Below are positions 1 through 9,954 of a DNA stretch of 47,410 nt, in pieces. The stretch's first letter is position 1, and each line of letters begins with the position of its first letter. A model generated the notes under the pieces. That model ran no database searches and was not told where the DNA came from. It was given only the letters and a program-made list of their open reading frames with translations. The position numbers were made by a program, and so were the translations under genes. This DNA comes from CAJBLF01 sp964494005 (lineage in GTDB: Bacteria > Patescibacteriota > Gracilibacteria > Absconditabacterales > Absconditicoccaceae): the NCBI GenBank assembly GCA_964494005.1, contig CAZBQE010000002.1:1-47410 (forward strand), written 5' to 3'.

Positions 1-3
1 ATT

Positions 4-426
4 TTATCATTTCAACAAATCTGTTAATTTCACGGAAACTATTTTCGTGATTTTTTCATATTCTTTATCGGCGATAATCTGATCAAAATATCGTTCATTA
101 GTTCTTCCTGTTGTTCATCCAAACACCCCTACAGCAGTTTTAAAATTATCATCCTTTGTGTTAAAAATATAGAGTTTGATACCTCTACACTCAGAATATT
201 TGAGATAATGACGAATCATTGAAGGAAGTTTTTTTAGTTCTTTCTTGGTCAAAAACAATGTATCTTCTTCTATGTTTATCAACAAAATATCTGATACACG
301 ATTAGCAATAAATCCTCTGATATTAGAAAAAACCTCATCATCATTAGATGCATAATTTTTTGAAAATTTATTGTAATCTATGATATGCTCATATCCGCTT
401 TCCAGATATTTTTTGATATCGGTCAT
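4..426 (-). CDS. hypothetical protein, 140 aa
   Basis: I do not recognise this protein. It starts at ATG (424-426) and ends at TAA (4-6). It is open only if two TGA codons (115-117 and 7-9) are read as glycine. It is mixed charged, has no signal peptide or membrane segment, and has a Lys/Glu-rich C-terminal third. The reading past the first TGA keeps an ordinary amino-acid composition (many Lys, Glu, Ile), which supports it as real coding sequence. It may be the first or last gene of an operon that continues beyond the window. Confidence 0.6.
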
Positions 427-503
427 AAAAATACTATATGATAAAATTATTTCTTGTAAATCCTATATTCGACAATTTTAAACATTACTAAATATATGTA
501 TAA

Positions 504-1196
504 CTAGATTTCTTTTTTCAGATCCAAGTTCTGAACTATTTTTTCTATCGTCTCTGGTGTCCAAGATCTTTCATGAAGTAGAATAGTATCACCCTCTTTC
601 ATTCTCACAATTCTGTCATCGGTAGGTGTTTGTGCACACTCATTTAATAATACATCCATACGCCAATACATCGGTTTCTCATATCATAGAGAATCGAGAA
701 ATTCATTGAATTCCTGTCTGTAATGCTGTGGCGGTTGATTGCCGTAGGGAAATCTGATATATTTCTTTTCTCGAGGAATTCCGGCTTCTTGATAGACAGA
801 TGTGATGAGTGAATCACCTTTGAGAATTTGCTCTTTGGCTTGATCGATCGTAAGCGTCTGAAAATTGGGATGAGAAAAACTATGATTTCCGATATGATGT
901 CACATCTTGATTACTTCAACCAAATCCTTCCTCGTAGACTCCTTGATCCCCCTGGTCACGACATAAAAAATTCATTGATACTGAAGCGAATCAAGTGTCT
1001 TGGCAATTTCCATCATATATACACTTGGTCCGTCGTCAATAGTAAAAAGTACATCATCTCTTATCTTTTTCACAACTTTTTCTGTACGTGGAGAAGTAGG
1101 ATATGAAATAGTATTTACTTCCATATCATGAACTGTATAAGGTATACTAAGTAATCCTGTAGACAAAATAAACGATGCTAAAACTTTTTTCATCAC
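504..1196 (-). CDS. polysaccharide deacetylase (NodB domain), secreted
   Basis: This is a 230-residue family-4 carbohydrate esterase, expected to remove N-acetyl groups from peptidoglycan or another exported glycan. Residues 1-20 form a signal or anchor segment (MMKK then a hydrophobic run). NodB motif 1 is TIDDGP (residues 53-57 region, Asp54/Asp55) and motif 2 is HxxxH in GNHSFSHP (His105, His109), the metal site. A third motif, RFPYGN, follows, and the C-terminal ILLHE matches the last motif. TGA codons read as Gly at residues 75 and 99 (the latter in MGHHIGNH) and in the C-terminal half. The stop is TAG. It lies 115 nt downstream of the end of gpmI on the same strand. Substrate is not deducible. 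Confidence 0.88.
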
Positions 1197-1311
1197 TGCA
1201 AAAAATAGATAAATACTATCTTATTTTTTGTTTATATTTTGTAACAACTTTTTTATTAGATTAAGAGATTATATAATTACGAATTTCTAATTACGAATTC
1301 AAAATTTAAAA

Positions 1312-2841
1312 TTATATTAGTGGTTTTCCCGTCATCTCCTTTGGTATATCTATACCCATAAGTTTCAACACCGTTGGTGCTATATCGGAGAGGCCTCCTT
1401 TTTTAGCTTTGAGATTTTGCACCTTTCCTCCGTGAATATATCGCAAAGGAACAAAGTTAGTCGTATGCGCAGTAATCGGCGCTTCCGGAGTTCCCATATC
1501 TTCACTATTTCCGTGATCAGCGGTGATAATTAATTCGAAATCATGCTTGTCGCAAAAGTTGATAACATCTCAAGTTATGATATCCAATTTTTTTATCGCT
1601 TGGATGACGGCATTCATCTTGCCGGTATGCCCTACCATATCACCATTAGCGAAATTGATGACGATAAAATCAAATTCGTCAGCTTTGGCAATAAACTCAT
1701 CGAAGATTTCCTGCGCTGACATTTCCGGATCGAGATCATAGGTTGCTACTTTGTGTGATGGTATTAAAATATCTTTTTCTCCATCCCAAACAATATGTTT
1801 GTTTCCATTAAAAAATTTTGTGACGTGAACAAATTTTTCTGTCTCTGCGAGATGTAATTGACGAAGCTCGTGGCGTGAAATTACCTCTGCTAAAGTATTT
1901 TGGATATCTATATGTTTAATAAATACTGGTCATGTATATTCTTTGAAATATGTTGTCATGGTCACAAAATATATATCCTGGACATTTTTTGGAGTAAAAT
2001 GTTTACTTCGAGTAGGATAGTTTTCAGCATTTTTTTTGTCCAAAGACACCATAATCGCCTGTGCCATTTGTCTGGCTCTGTCGGAACGAAAATTGAGAAA
2101 AAATACCGTATCTCCACTTTCTACCTGTTCGCCACCAACAAAACTCACGGGAGTAAGAAATTCGTCGGTAATACCGAGTTCGTATTGTTTCTGAATGTGC
2201 TCGCTTGGTCTGTCGCTAGTCTGTAATTGTGAAAACATAATTTCATCATAAGATTTCTGAATTCTTTCTCGGTTATTGTCCCTATCCATGCCATAATACC
2301 TTCATGCTAAACTCGAGATATGAACGTTGGGATAGCCTTTTAAAAATGTTTCGAAATCGAGCATTAATTCGTAAGCGCTATTGGGTGCAAGGTCTCTTCC
2401 GTCACCGAATAAATGCAAAGCGATAGTGATATCTGAAGGGATGAGGGGAATGATTTTTTTGAGATGGGAATCCATACCGTGGACACCACCTGGTCCGAAA
2501 ATCTGAATCAGATGAAGGGTGGAATTATTTTTTTGGCAATGCTCGATACCTACTTGAAATTCAGGAATTTTTTGGAAAGTCCCATCATCCAACATATCAT
2601 CTATCGCCACTAAACTCTGTTTGATAATCCTTCATGATCCAATGGTCATATGTCCAACTTCGGAATTCCCCATTTGTCCTTTGGGCAAACCTACTGCTTT
2701 GCCTGAAGCATCAATCTCAGCATGTGGTTCAGTGAATAGTTTTTTGAATACCGGAGAATCCGCCTGAATGATACCATTCTGTTCGGGTGTTTTAGTATTG
2801 ATACCAAAGCCGTCAAGAATAATCAAAGCAACTTTTTTCAT
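1312..2841 (-). CDS. gpmI: 2,3-bisphosphoglycerate-independent phosphoglycerate mutase
   Basis: This cofactor-independent enzyme (509 aa, normal family length) interconverts 3- and 2-phosphoglycerate in glycolysis using two divalent metal ions. Residues show LIILDGFG with metal ligand Asp10, GNSEVGH with the phospho-accepting Ser60, MDRDN in the middle domain, and ADHGNSED (Asp442, His443) near the C-terminus. In-frame TGA codons sit where homologues have Gly, for example GSGRI (residue 70), before RYYGMDRDN, and in IITGD. The start is the ATG at 2839-2841, where the LIILDGFG homology begins; longer upstream frames lack similarity. A promoter-like TTGATT-N16-TATACT lies directly upstream. Confidence 0.96.
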
Positions 2842-2869
2842 AGCAACTAAGGAACAAGAAGTAAATACT

Positions 2870-2904
2870 ATCTGATAGTATAGTGATTTCCTTGCAGAAA
2901 TCAA
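2870..2904 (-). promoter_or_regulatory. putative gpmI promoter with palindrome at start site
   Basis: On the minus strand TTGATT (2899-2904) and TATACT (2877-2882) are separated by 16 bp, about 30 nt upstream of the gpmI ATG. A short palindrome, ATACTATCAGATAGTAT, overlaps the -10 box and the predicted transcription start, so a repressor could act here. Boxes are seen in the sequence; activity is inferred. Confidence 0.5.
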
Positions 2905-2940
2905 TGTAAGCACCTGGTTGAAATTTTACCCGGGTGTAAA

Positions 2941-4485
2941 CTATTCAGCTTCTACAAACATTGTTTTTGAGCGATATTGCAGCGCCTCGGCGAGGTGCTT
3001 TACGGCGACAGATTCTTCTCACTGGATATCAGCGATGGTTCTCGCTAATTTTATCGTGCGGTGAACAACTCTGGTAGACAAAGTTAATTTTCTCGCAGCT
3101 TCGGAAAGAAAACTTTTACATTCATCTGTGAGCGGAATTAATTCGTCAATATGTTTGGACGTGATCTGTGAGTTGGACGTGATGGACGTTCAGGCAAATC
3201 TTTGTTGTTGGATCCTTCGAGCAGCGATTACTTTTTCTCTAACACTCAGAGAACTTTCTTCGGCGATATTAGTCAAAATTTTGTCGATGTCTTCGCGTGG
3301 GATTTCGAGGATCATATCTATCCTATCCAAGAGTGGACCAGAAATTTTGGACTGATAGCGTTTGATGTCAATATGCGAACAATGACAAGGTTTTTCGCGA
3401 TCTTTATAGTAGCCACATTTACAAGGATTCATCGCAGCAACAAACATAAAATTGGCTGGGTACTGAATCGTGCCAGAGACGCGCGAGATTACGACGGATT
3501 TGTCCTCAAGTGGCTGACGAAGGACTTCAAGCACCTCGCGCGGAAACTCAGTCAACTCGTCAAAAAACAAAATTCACTTGTGTGCTAATGAAATCTCTCC
3601 CGGCGTCAAACGCGAACCGCCTCACGTAATTGAGATTTTGGATGCTGTATGATGTACCTGACGAAACGGCCTTTTGGTAATCAACGGTACTTCCTTATCC
3701 AACTTTCCCACCACAGAATAAATTTGCGAAACTTCGAGAATCTCTTCGAATCCCAATGGCGGAAGGATACCCGGCAATGCTTTGCTAAGTAAGGTTTTTC
3801 CACTTCCCGGCGCACCCACCATAAGTAGATTATGAAATCCTGCTGCTGCGATTGCAAGTGCTCTCTTCGCGAGAATCTGGCCTTTTATCTGAGCAAAATC
3901 CACTTCATACTGATCGCTTTGTTGATATAAAATTTCGATATCTTTGGGCTGATCAACAGCAGAAAGCGCTTTTCCATCCACAATATATTCAACAACCTGA
4001 TGGAATGTATTCACCGGATACACGGTGATCCCAGGAACATATTCCAATTCATAGATATTCTCCTCCGGAATGAAAAATATTTTGTAACCATGCTGCATCG
4101 CGCTAATTACTGATGGCAGTAATCCGTTTACACGTTTGATCGATCCATCAAGTCATAATTCACCGAAGAAGAGAATATCATCTACACATACTGTTGTTTC
4201 GTTATCGTAAATAAGCAATAAAATCGCTACCGCCATCGGCAAATCAAAACTTGTCCCCACTTTCTTGATATCAGAGGGAGAGAGATTGAGAACTATTTTT
4301 CTCTTGGGAAGATCGATGTTGACGTTGCGGAAGGTAGCTTTGAGACGCTCTTTGGACTCTTTAATGGCAGCATCAGGTAAGCCAACAATTTCGATAGTGG
4401 GAAGTGATTTACTTGAATCCGCTTCGACAATGATTTCGTGCCCTTCCAATCCGATATTGGCGTAGGTTTTGACTTTGTAAATCAT
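2941..4485 (-). CDS. comM: YifB/ComM-type Mg-chelatase-like AAA+ ATPase
   Basis: A 514-residue protein of the YifB/ComM family. ComM is known as a hexameric helicase that promotes branch migration during natural transformation. Domain order is standard: N-terminal Lon-protease-like domain (1-170), then an AAA+ domain with Walker A GAPGSGKT (224-231) and Walker B FFDE (Asp309, Glu310), a Cys motif NPCKCG (Cys355, Cys357), and a C-terminal Mg-chelatase domain with HLAEALQYR. At least five TGA codons fall on conserved Gly, including ITGGGSRLTPGE. The start ATG at 4483-4485 gives the usual YifB N-terminus. It is transcribed toward gpmI, whose promoter lies beyond its stop. Presence implies DNA-uptake ability, not proven here. 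Confidence 0.93.
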
Positions 4486-4532
4486 AATAATTAAACTAAC
4501 AACTAAAAACTAACAGTAATGGATTTTATTTC

Positions 4533-4628
4533 TTGCAATTTTGTGGCTTTTGAATATATTCTATATTGAATTACCACGAAAGAGAAACCGAACGGAGAAA
4601 GTCCCTAAGAGCATCTCTTTCTTTTTTT
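4533..4628 (+). ncRNA. candidate ~62-nt small RNA A with own promoter and terminator
   Basis: The plus strand has TTGCAA (4533-4538), a 16-bp spacer, then TATATT (4555-4560). About 18 nt after the -10 box an 8-bp stem pairs GAAAGAGA (4578-4585) with TCTCTTTC (4614-4621), followed by seven T (4622-4628). Two small inner hairpins are possible (CCGAACGG and GGAGAAAGTCC). No coding sequence fits. The same -35 box, spacer and layout recur at 6118-6211. A 62-nt transcript is inferred. Confidence 0.45.
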
Positions 4629-4735
4629 ATATTCTATAATCTCTTTAGGTCTATCTGCTATCATTCAGATTGAATTCATAGATGAAGATTTTGTCCATCT
4701 ATAAAAGCTATATTATACCTCTCATCCATTATACG

Positions 4736-4760
4736 AAAAAAATGCTAAAAGGCTTAGCAT
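4736..4760 (-). terminator. rho-independent terminator
   Basis: ATGCTAA (4742-4748) pairs with TTAGCAT (4754-4760); on the minus strand the stem is followed by seven T (4736-4742). It would end transcripts from the small HTH gene at 4921-5103. Confidence 0.65.
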
Positions 4761-4920
4761 CTTCTTATCCTTATCCGTCTGAGGCGGACACTTCTCACAT
4801 CCACCCCTGCCTTGCAGGGATTGGCGATCGAACGTGTGTCTGTAATGAGTGGCAACAATAGAATTGTAGGAATTTTTGTATCGAATGCAAGACAAGCAGA
4901 AAATTATGATCAGAATATAT

Positions 4921-5103
4921 TTATCTGAACAATGAAGGATTGTAATATGTAGTGTATGCTTTATTGAAATCTTTAATATTGATTTTGAGGCCCTTGCTTC
5001 TGAACGTGTCTACCCTATGTTTCTTGATAATCTTTTTGGCGACTTGCAGCGAAATACCAAAGATAGATGCGATTTCGTCTAGAGAACGATATGATATGAG
5101 CAT
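4921..5103 (-). CDS. small helix-turn-helix protein, 60 aa
   Basis: A short protein with a helix-turn-helix-like segment, RSLDEIASIFGIS then a KK-rich recognition helix (residues about 5-30), followed by a basic C-terminal half. This resembles excisionase/MerR-type or sigma-like HTH proteins, but no family can be assigned. ATG at 5101-5103 is preferred because the HTH begins just after it; an upstream in-frame ATG at 5136 would add a hydrophobic extension (MFWILYFKFSI) of doubtful value. The stop is TAA. It contains no TGA. A good terminator lies about 160 nt downstream. Confidence 0.55.
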   Translation of the reverse strand: MLISYRSLDEIASIFGISLQVAKKIIKKHRVDTFRSKGLKINIKDFNKAYTTYYNPSLFR

Positions 5104-5164
5104 GATTGAAAATTTAAAATACAAAATCCAAAACATAGCTTATATAAAGTTAGAGATTTTTCAA

Positions 5165-5190
5165 TAAAAAAACCTCAGACTTTTCTGAGG
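5165..5190 (-). terminator. rho-independent terminator after GIY-YIG gene
   Basis: A 7-bp stem CCTCAGA (5173-5179) / TCTGAGG (5184-5190) with a 4-nt loop is followed on the minus strand by a T-run (5166-5172). It begins 4 nt after the stop codon of the GIY-YIG gene. Confidence 0.8.
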
Positions 5191-5193
5191 AAT

Positions 5194-5475
5194 TTATTTT
5201 CTGATTCATTTTTTTATTTTGGTTCGCATTTTGTCGTCCTTGATCAACAATTCTTTTTCTTGTTTTCCAATTCTTTTCACTTTGTATTCTAACTTAGCGG
5301 CAGTAACTCTTTCTCTGACTTTTTTATTCCAGACAAGTTTCACTGGTCTACGAGACTTCGTATATCTCGCTCAGATTTTGGAGTTGTTGTGATCGAAGAC
5401 ACGCTTCTCGAGGTCGTTGGTAATCCCTGTATACAACGTATCATCATTACATTTTAACATATATACATACCACAT
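5194..5475 (-). CDS. GIY-YIG nuclease superfamily protein
   Basis: A 93-residue protein of the UPF0213/YhbQ-like GIY-YIG single-domain group. Visible are the first strand WYVYMLKC, the TLYTGITNDLEKR core (Tyr, Gly, Arg of the active site), and an HN...ARYTKSRRP segment matching the family. Two TGA codons are read as Gly (KIGARY and near the C-terminus). ATG at 5473-5475 is the only in-frame start before the domain. Such proteins are putative structure-specific nucleases of unclear cellular role. Its own terminator follows at 5165-5190. Confidence 0.9.
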
Positions 5476-5805
5476 ACTTTGACATAAAATACTAAATATA
5501 AAGGGTTAATTGAGATGCAATGAAAACCCGAGGTATCGAAGTGTTTTAATGACGTCGAAATTATAACGACGACTTTTGATACATAAAGTACGAGTGATTC
5601 AGCGAAGTAATTTATGTTTTCAAAAGCAGGCGTTGTTTGTCTTTGCAACTGAGGATGTATATGTGTCGCATTTTTCTAGAAAAATTAAAAATATTTTTAT
5701 ATTCTACAGCCACTTTCAAATTCTTTTGTCTTCAAAGGAAGAAAATTCCAAATTTACTTGTTCTTCTTTCATAAGAATAAATCTTCGAATAAGGAAAATT
5801 TCAAA
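5476..5805. other. intergenic region without a recognised gene
   Basis: I see no convincing gene. Short open stretches exist on both strands but are interrupted by TAA/TAG in every frame under code 25. The sequence from 5520 to 5670 is less AT-rich than its flanks and could be an RNA or a gene remnant, but no definite structure was found. Confidence 0.4.
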
Positions 5806-6018
5806 TTATTCTTGCAATCAATTGTTACTTGTTTCCTCCATTTTTTTCTTCTCTTTGAAATAATACCTGATCATCTTTTTTACTTTTTTTTCTCGCATCA
5901 TATCCTGGAGTAATTGTTTGATAAACCAAAATACAAACGCAATACCGGCAATGATGGCAGCGAGGATGACCAGTTTGCCTACGGTCCGATACAGAGCATC
6001 TGAGACTCGATTGAACAT
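5806..6018 (-). CDS. small single-span membrane protein, 70 aa
   Basis: Unrecognised. One hydrophobic helix of about 22 residues (around residues 14-36, KLVILAAIIAGIAFVFWF) is followed by a strongly basic tail (REKKVKKMIRYY, KEKKK), giving a topology with the charged C-terminus in the cytoplasm. ATG at 6016-6018; one TGA (5818-5820) is read as Gly before the TAA stop. Confidence 0.6.
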
Positions 6019-6117
6019 GGGGATGGGAAAAGGAATAAATCACCCTCCACTTTATACAAGCCCACTAATTTTTCAACAAAAAAAAACAGAAGGACAGTCC
6101 TGGTAAACGAAAATCTC

Positions 6118-6211
6118 TTGCAATTTTTTATTTTTTGACTATACTTACTGCGTTATCACGATTAGATCGTATGGGTCAAGTAGCAATACTTGGCTGGTGC
6201 GGTCTTTTTTT
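6118..6211 (+). ncRNA. candidate ~62-nt small RNA B with own promoter and polyU end
   Basis: TTGCAA (6118-6123), 16-bp spacer and TATACT (6140-6145) form a promoter. Downstream lie CGAT-TAG-ATCG and an 8-bp stem GTCAAGTA-GCAA-TACTTGGC closed by a GNRA tetraloop; ACTGC (6147-6151) can pair with GCGGT (6199-6203). Eight T follow (6204-6211). It converges on the end of the NYN gene, whose stop codon starts at 6211. No coding potential is seen. Confidence 0.5.
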
Positions 6212-6699
6212 TAATGAGTATCTTTGTATTCCAATCTCCTTCTAAGATTAGTTAGACTATCTATTCTCTCTTTTGCAGTCTTTTTGAGAAATATCGAATA
6301 CATATGCTCATTAGGTACGATTAGGGTAAGTAACTTTGCATTTTTATATAAATGTTTTATGAGACAAGAAAAATCACCATCTCATGTCACTACTACTGCT
6401 TTATCGTATGTATTATAATCTATCATTGCTTGCAAAACTAATTCTGCATCGACGTTTCACTTGGTAGTTCAATTCTTTAGATTAAGCACTGGTTTGAATA
6501 TCAGTGTATATCATACTTTCTGAAAAAATGTATACATGTCTTGATTTTCTGGTATATAACCTATAAAAAGGTATGTGATAGAAACTTTATACTTATTTTT
6601 TAAATATTCTTTGAATTTTTTTCGATCTATTTTTCGTCATTGATCCCTTACTGCTAAATTCACATTCTGTGTATCAATAAAGGCAAAGTTGTTTTCCAT
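6211..6699 (-). CDS. NYN domain (LabA/DUF88-like, PIN-fold) protein
   Basis: A 162-residue NYN-domain protein; members are predicted metal-dependent RNases of the PIN-like fold. The N-terminus AFIDTQN carries the conserved Asp9 and Asn12. KGNVDAELVLQAM and VVVTGDGDFSCLIKHL carry the remaining acidic residues of the active site. Several TGA codons are Gly, notably in VTGDGDF. ATG at 6697-6699 starts just before the domain; stop TAA (6211-6213). It is a single gene, with a candidate small RNA ending exactly at its 3' end from the other strand. Confidence 0.88.
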
Positions 6700-6760
6700 T
6701 TATCCTAATTCATCAATTAAAACAATGTAATTGTAATAATTTACTATATTTTTTCAAACT

Positions 6761-6787
6761 AAAAAAACCCTGCAGTTACGTGCGGGG
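6761..6787 (-). terminator. rho-independent terminator
   Basis: CCCTGCA (6768-6774) pairs with TGCGGGG (6781-6787, one mismatch); on the minus strand seven T follow (6761-6767). It lies about 200 nt after the stop of the membrane protein at 6981-8294 and just upstream of the NYN gene. An overlapping GGCAGG/CCTGCC hairpin (6787-6798) could form instead. Confidence 0.6.
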
Positions 6788-6980
6788 CAGGTTCCTGCCG
6801 AGACGGAGATCTTATGGTGAAATATGTTCAGATATTTTTTTATTCTATTTCAATTCTACTTACATACTTCGCCGCATCGACTACGTCGATATGGTTCTCT
6901 CCGCCAATCCGCTTCACGGAATTGGGGTTCGAACACACATAATAAATTATCATACTCTGCAATAATAAAGGTAAATAGTT

Positions 6981-8294
6981 TTAGTTCAATACAGAAATCT
7001 TGGAGAGATATTTAGCTGCATAGTATATAATCATTGATTGAAGTCCTACATATACCAACACCAAGAAAAAGATCAACTCCCCTGGCAATCCTGTATACAA
7101 CAACACAATCACATTCACCACCATCGCTGCGATACACGAAATGATCCGATAAATGTAGTCTGTCTTGCCAAAAATCTTCGCCAACATCGGCACCCTATGT
7201 GTGTAAAAAATCATCGCTGCAGAGAAGATGTTCCGGATAATTCACCACGTCGCTACCGCGCCCATAGAGCCATTGAAATATGAGAAGAGGCTGACGTAGA
7301 TCGCGAAGTTGATGACGAGGAAAACGACGAGATTCTGAATAATGCTATTGTAACCCACTCTCTTGAGTAAAAGTACATTAACTACAAAAGCGACGATCGT
7401 AATCCAATAAAAGAGGTGACTTGCATCTACGAAGCCGCTAATATTGAAGATGTAGGTGACGATCAGAATGAGAACGAGAAGAATATTAAAGCTTTCGAGA
7501 ATCCTTTTGGTCGCTCCCGGCATACTTTCTACGAAACGATGTAACTGTTCCATTCGTGGAGCGCGAAATTGTTTTTTGACCGCGGTGATACGTTCACCTG
7601 CGAGGATACGTCTGACCGAGATCTCTTTTTTCTGTTCTTCGCTTTGTGGTCTGAGATCAAAAACTTTGGTGATAAAATAATACAACCCGGTAAGAATAAC
7701 GGAATTAAGCGCTATCGCCAAATATATATTTTGTATCTGATCAAACACGACGAGGAAAATGGTTCCCAACGAGATAACGACTAATTTGTATCGGAGATAT
7801 TTCTCCACGCCTTTGTAATGTCCGATGAGAAAAATTATAAACGCGATGATCCCAAGATGAAGTACCCGCAACATCGAAAACACAGAAAGCAACAAAGACA
7901 ATCCACCGAATGCGAACGCGATCATTAAGATAAAAAAAGTTGAAAGATAGAAACCCAGTTGGAAGACTACTGTTCCGTCTTTGTAGTCCATGAGAATAGA
8001 TCCCATCCGAAGAACAAGATTGAACGTCAGTAATCCGAGCGCGCTATAGATCGGCTCCATACCGAAGTAATTGAGCATTCCAAAAATTCCAGCCATGATA
8101 ATGACCCGAGAAATATATAAGGCGTATTTTTTGAGTAATGCGGATCCTTCGACTTTGATTGACTGTGTCGCTCCATAGTACGCGAAAAACATCCCAACAA
8201 ACAGCAAGGGAATCAATCCGAGATATCGTAGTCCAATACCGTAAAAGAACAGTACAAAGGCGACGATGACGATGGAGAGGAAGAGTAAAGCCAT
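6981..8294 (-). CDS. polytopic membrane protein, 437 aa
   Basis: Unrecognised integral membrane protein. About ten or more hydrophobic segments are separated by short loops. One longer hydrophilic stretch (about residues 205-265, with SVRRILAGERITAVKKQF) is probably cytoplasmic. One TGA (7242-7244) joins the last 80 residues, which include three further membrane segments, so the standard code would truncate it. ATG at 8292-8294. It is followed on the same strand by a terminator at 6761-6787. No transport motif or catalytic residue is evident. Confidence 0.75.
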
Positions 8295-8423
8295 ACAAGA
8301 TAAACAGAATTAAAAGAGTTTATAATTAAGGAATTGTAGCAATATGGACTATTGTGATATGATGATAGTTCGTGATATGACAGATCCAAAACTATCAACT
8401 ATACACTATTAACTATCAACTAT

Positions 8424-9566
8424 TTATAGTGCGAAGTTCGTCGTCACTGCTCGCATCAACACGTAATGCAACAAAATAGCGACGGCTGCGATAAACAATA
8501 ATCTACCAATATTTCTATTTCTAAAATATCTTGCCGCGAAGATGACCATTCATCGTAATCCGACCGACATCAACATGTAGGCAAGCCCGAACTTGTTAAA
8601 TGAAAAAAGGTAAATTTCATTCACTAACGTATAGACACCGAGCAAAGAAATCACGACCAATAATATAAGTTCCGCAATATCGTAGACCAATCTCAGTAAA
8701 CCAGATATATTCGAAAGTTTCAAGAGCAAGTCTTTTTGTAAAAATTTCCGGTAGATGGCGCCTGCGCCAAACGAAGCGTAATCCTTGTTCTTTATTGATA
8801 TCTTGATATGAAGTTCTTTGAGAATCTTCACTTTTTCCATCCTTTCGATCTCCCTGTCCACATCTATCATAGTGACCAACGAATCCGGCGCGATTGTCAC
8901 ATTGCTATTTTGAATACTCGCAAAATATGCATCATCCACCGTATCGATTACCTTAAAAAGTTCCTGTATCGTGCCCCTGATCTTTTCAAAATTCGTTCCC
9001 ATACGAAGTTTTTTGAGTTCTGCAGTCAGTTTCTTGATCTCCTTCATCTGCTGAAGTTCTATCGTCGCATCTGCTCTCTTGAGACTATGATCTACTTTTT
9101 CAAATACCTTCAAAATAATTTTTTTTGCTGATTCCAATCTTGTATCTTCATAAATTTTTCTTTCTGCCTCCCTTTCCTTTTTCTGTTTGGCTTCGATGAC
9201 CTCTATCTTATTTGATGCTTGCTGTTTTGCTTTGGAAATAATATCTTGGGACTGTGTTTCACTTATTGGTATGCTTAGTCTATTGATGCGTTGGATATCA
9301 AATCCCACGAATTGAAAAAACTCACAGGCCTCTTGTGGATCTGTATATTTCGTAATAATATGTATCGGTGTATTTTTGAATATAATGGTAAAATAGACAT
9401 CCCCAAAATCATGGCTATCTTGGGTTCGTTCCTTGAGCGATAAAATGAGTATATTATGGTTCTCGAGAATTTTTCTTGCGACAAGGGACGCTTCCACGTC
9501 TATCAGTAGTTCCACCTTGTATTCAGTCTCATTCTCCTGTTTTATACCGTTTATATAAAAAGTCAT
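8424..9566 (-). CDS. coiled-coil protein with C-terminal membrane helices, 380 aa
   Basis: Unrecognised. Residues 1-110 look like a folded soluble domain. Residues about 115-215 are rich in Lys/Glu/Ala with heptad-like spacing (KAKQQASNKIEVIEAKQKKE, RKIYEDTRLESAKK), indicating a coiled coil. The last 110 residues have three or four hydrophobic helices. One TGA (8550-8552) is read as Gly before the final 41 residues. ATG at 9564-9566. It probably pairs with the membrane protein downstream (129 nt gap, same strand). Confidence 0.7.
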
Positions 9567-9954
9567 TACAAAAATATGAGGTTAAAAGCCATTTTTTCGG
9601 CTCATTATCCGCTTTTATATTGAAATTTCAACAAAAATCAATATAACAAGCTTTGTTATGACAACCAAAAAACTCACATTGTGTTCACGTAAAGAATAAG
9701 AAAAAAAAATGTATATTCGTTTCGCGTATATTGATCAATACCATACATATACGCACGAAGTGTAAATTATGTCCAATAGGACAAATTACAGACAGAATTT
9801 CATTACACTTTCATATATTCTCCCGCATGGAAAATCAAAAGTAAATCATCTAAATACAAGTAAAGGCCGTTAAAAAATTAAGCGCGTCCTTTTTTCTTCT
9901 ACTAAAGTAACATCATTTCGTCGTTTATTCGTTTTATCATTTTAATCGTTTATT
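9567..9954. other. divergent intergenic region with inverted repeat
   Basis: This lies between divergent genes (8424-9566 minus and 9955-10455 plus). It holds an inverted repeat GCGTATAT (9724-9731) / ATATACGC (9747-9754) with flanking TTCGT/ACGAA, and a smaller GTCC/GGAC hairpin near 9770-9782. It presumably contains both promoters. No gene is seen. Confidence 0.5.

Larger units (their letters stand above)
4486..4920. other. intergenic region between comM and HTH gene
   Basis: Besides candidate small RNA A (4533-4628) and a minus-strand terminator (4736-4760), it holds small hairpins: ATAGATG/CATCTAT (4679-4704 area), and CCCTGC-CTT-GCAGGG near 4806-4820. A short stretch at about 4815-4845 (ATTGGCGATCGAACG) resembles one at 6905-6930 (ATTGGGGTTCGAACA). 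I see no gene here. Confidence 0.5.

Noticed and set aside
4567..4628. RNase P RNA fragment, from GGAGAAAGTCC resembling GAGGAAAGUCC
   Set aside because: No downstream conserved RNase P segments, and a polyU end follows within 30 nt.
6905..6930. tRNA, from GGGGTTCGAACAC
   Set aside because: The five bases on each side of the loop do not pair and no anticodon or acceptor stem can be drawn on either strand.
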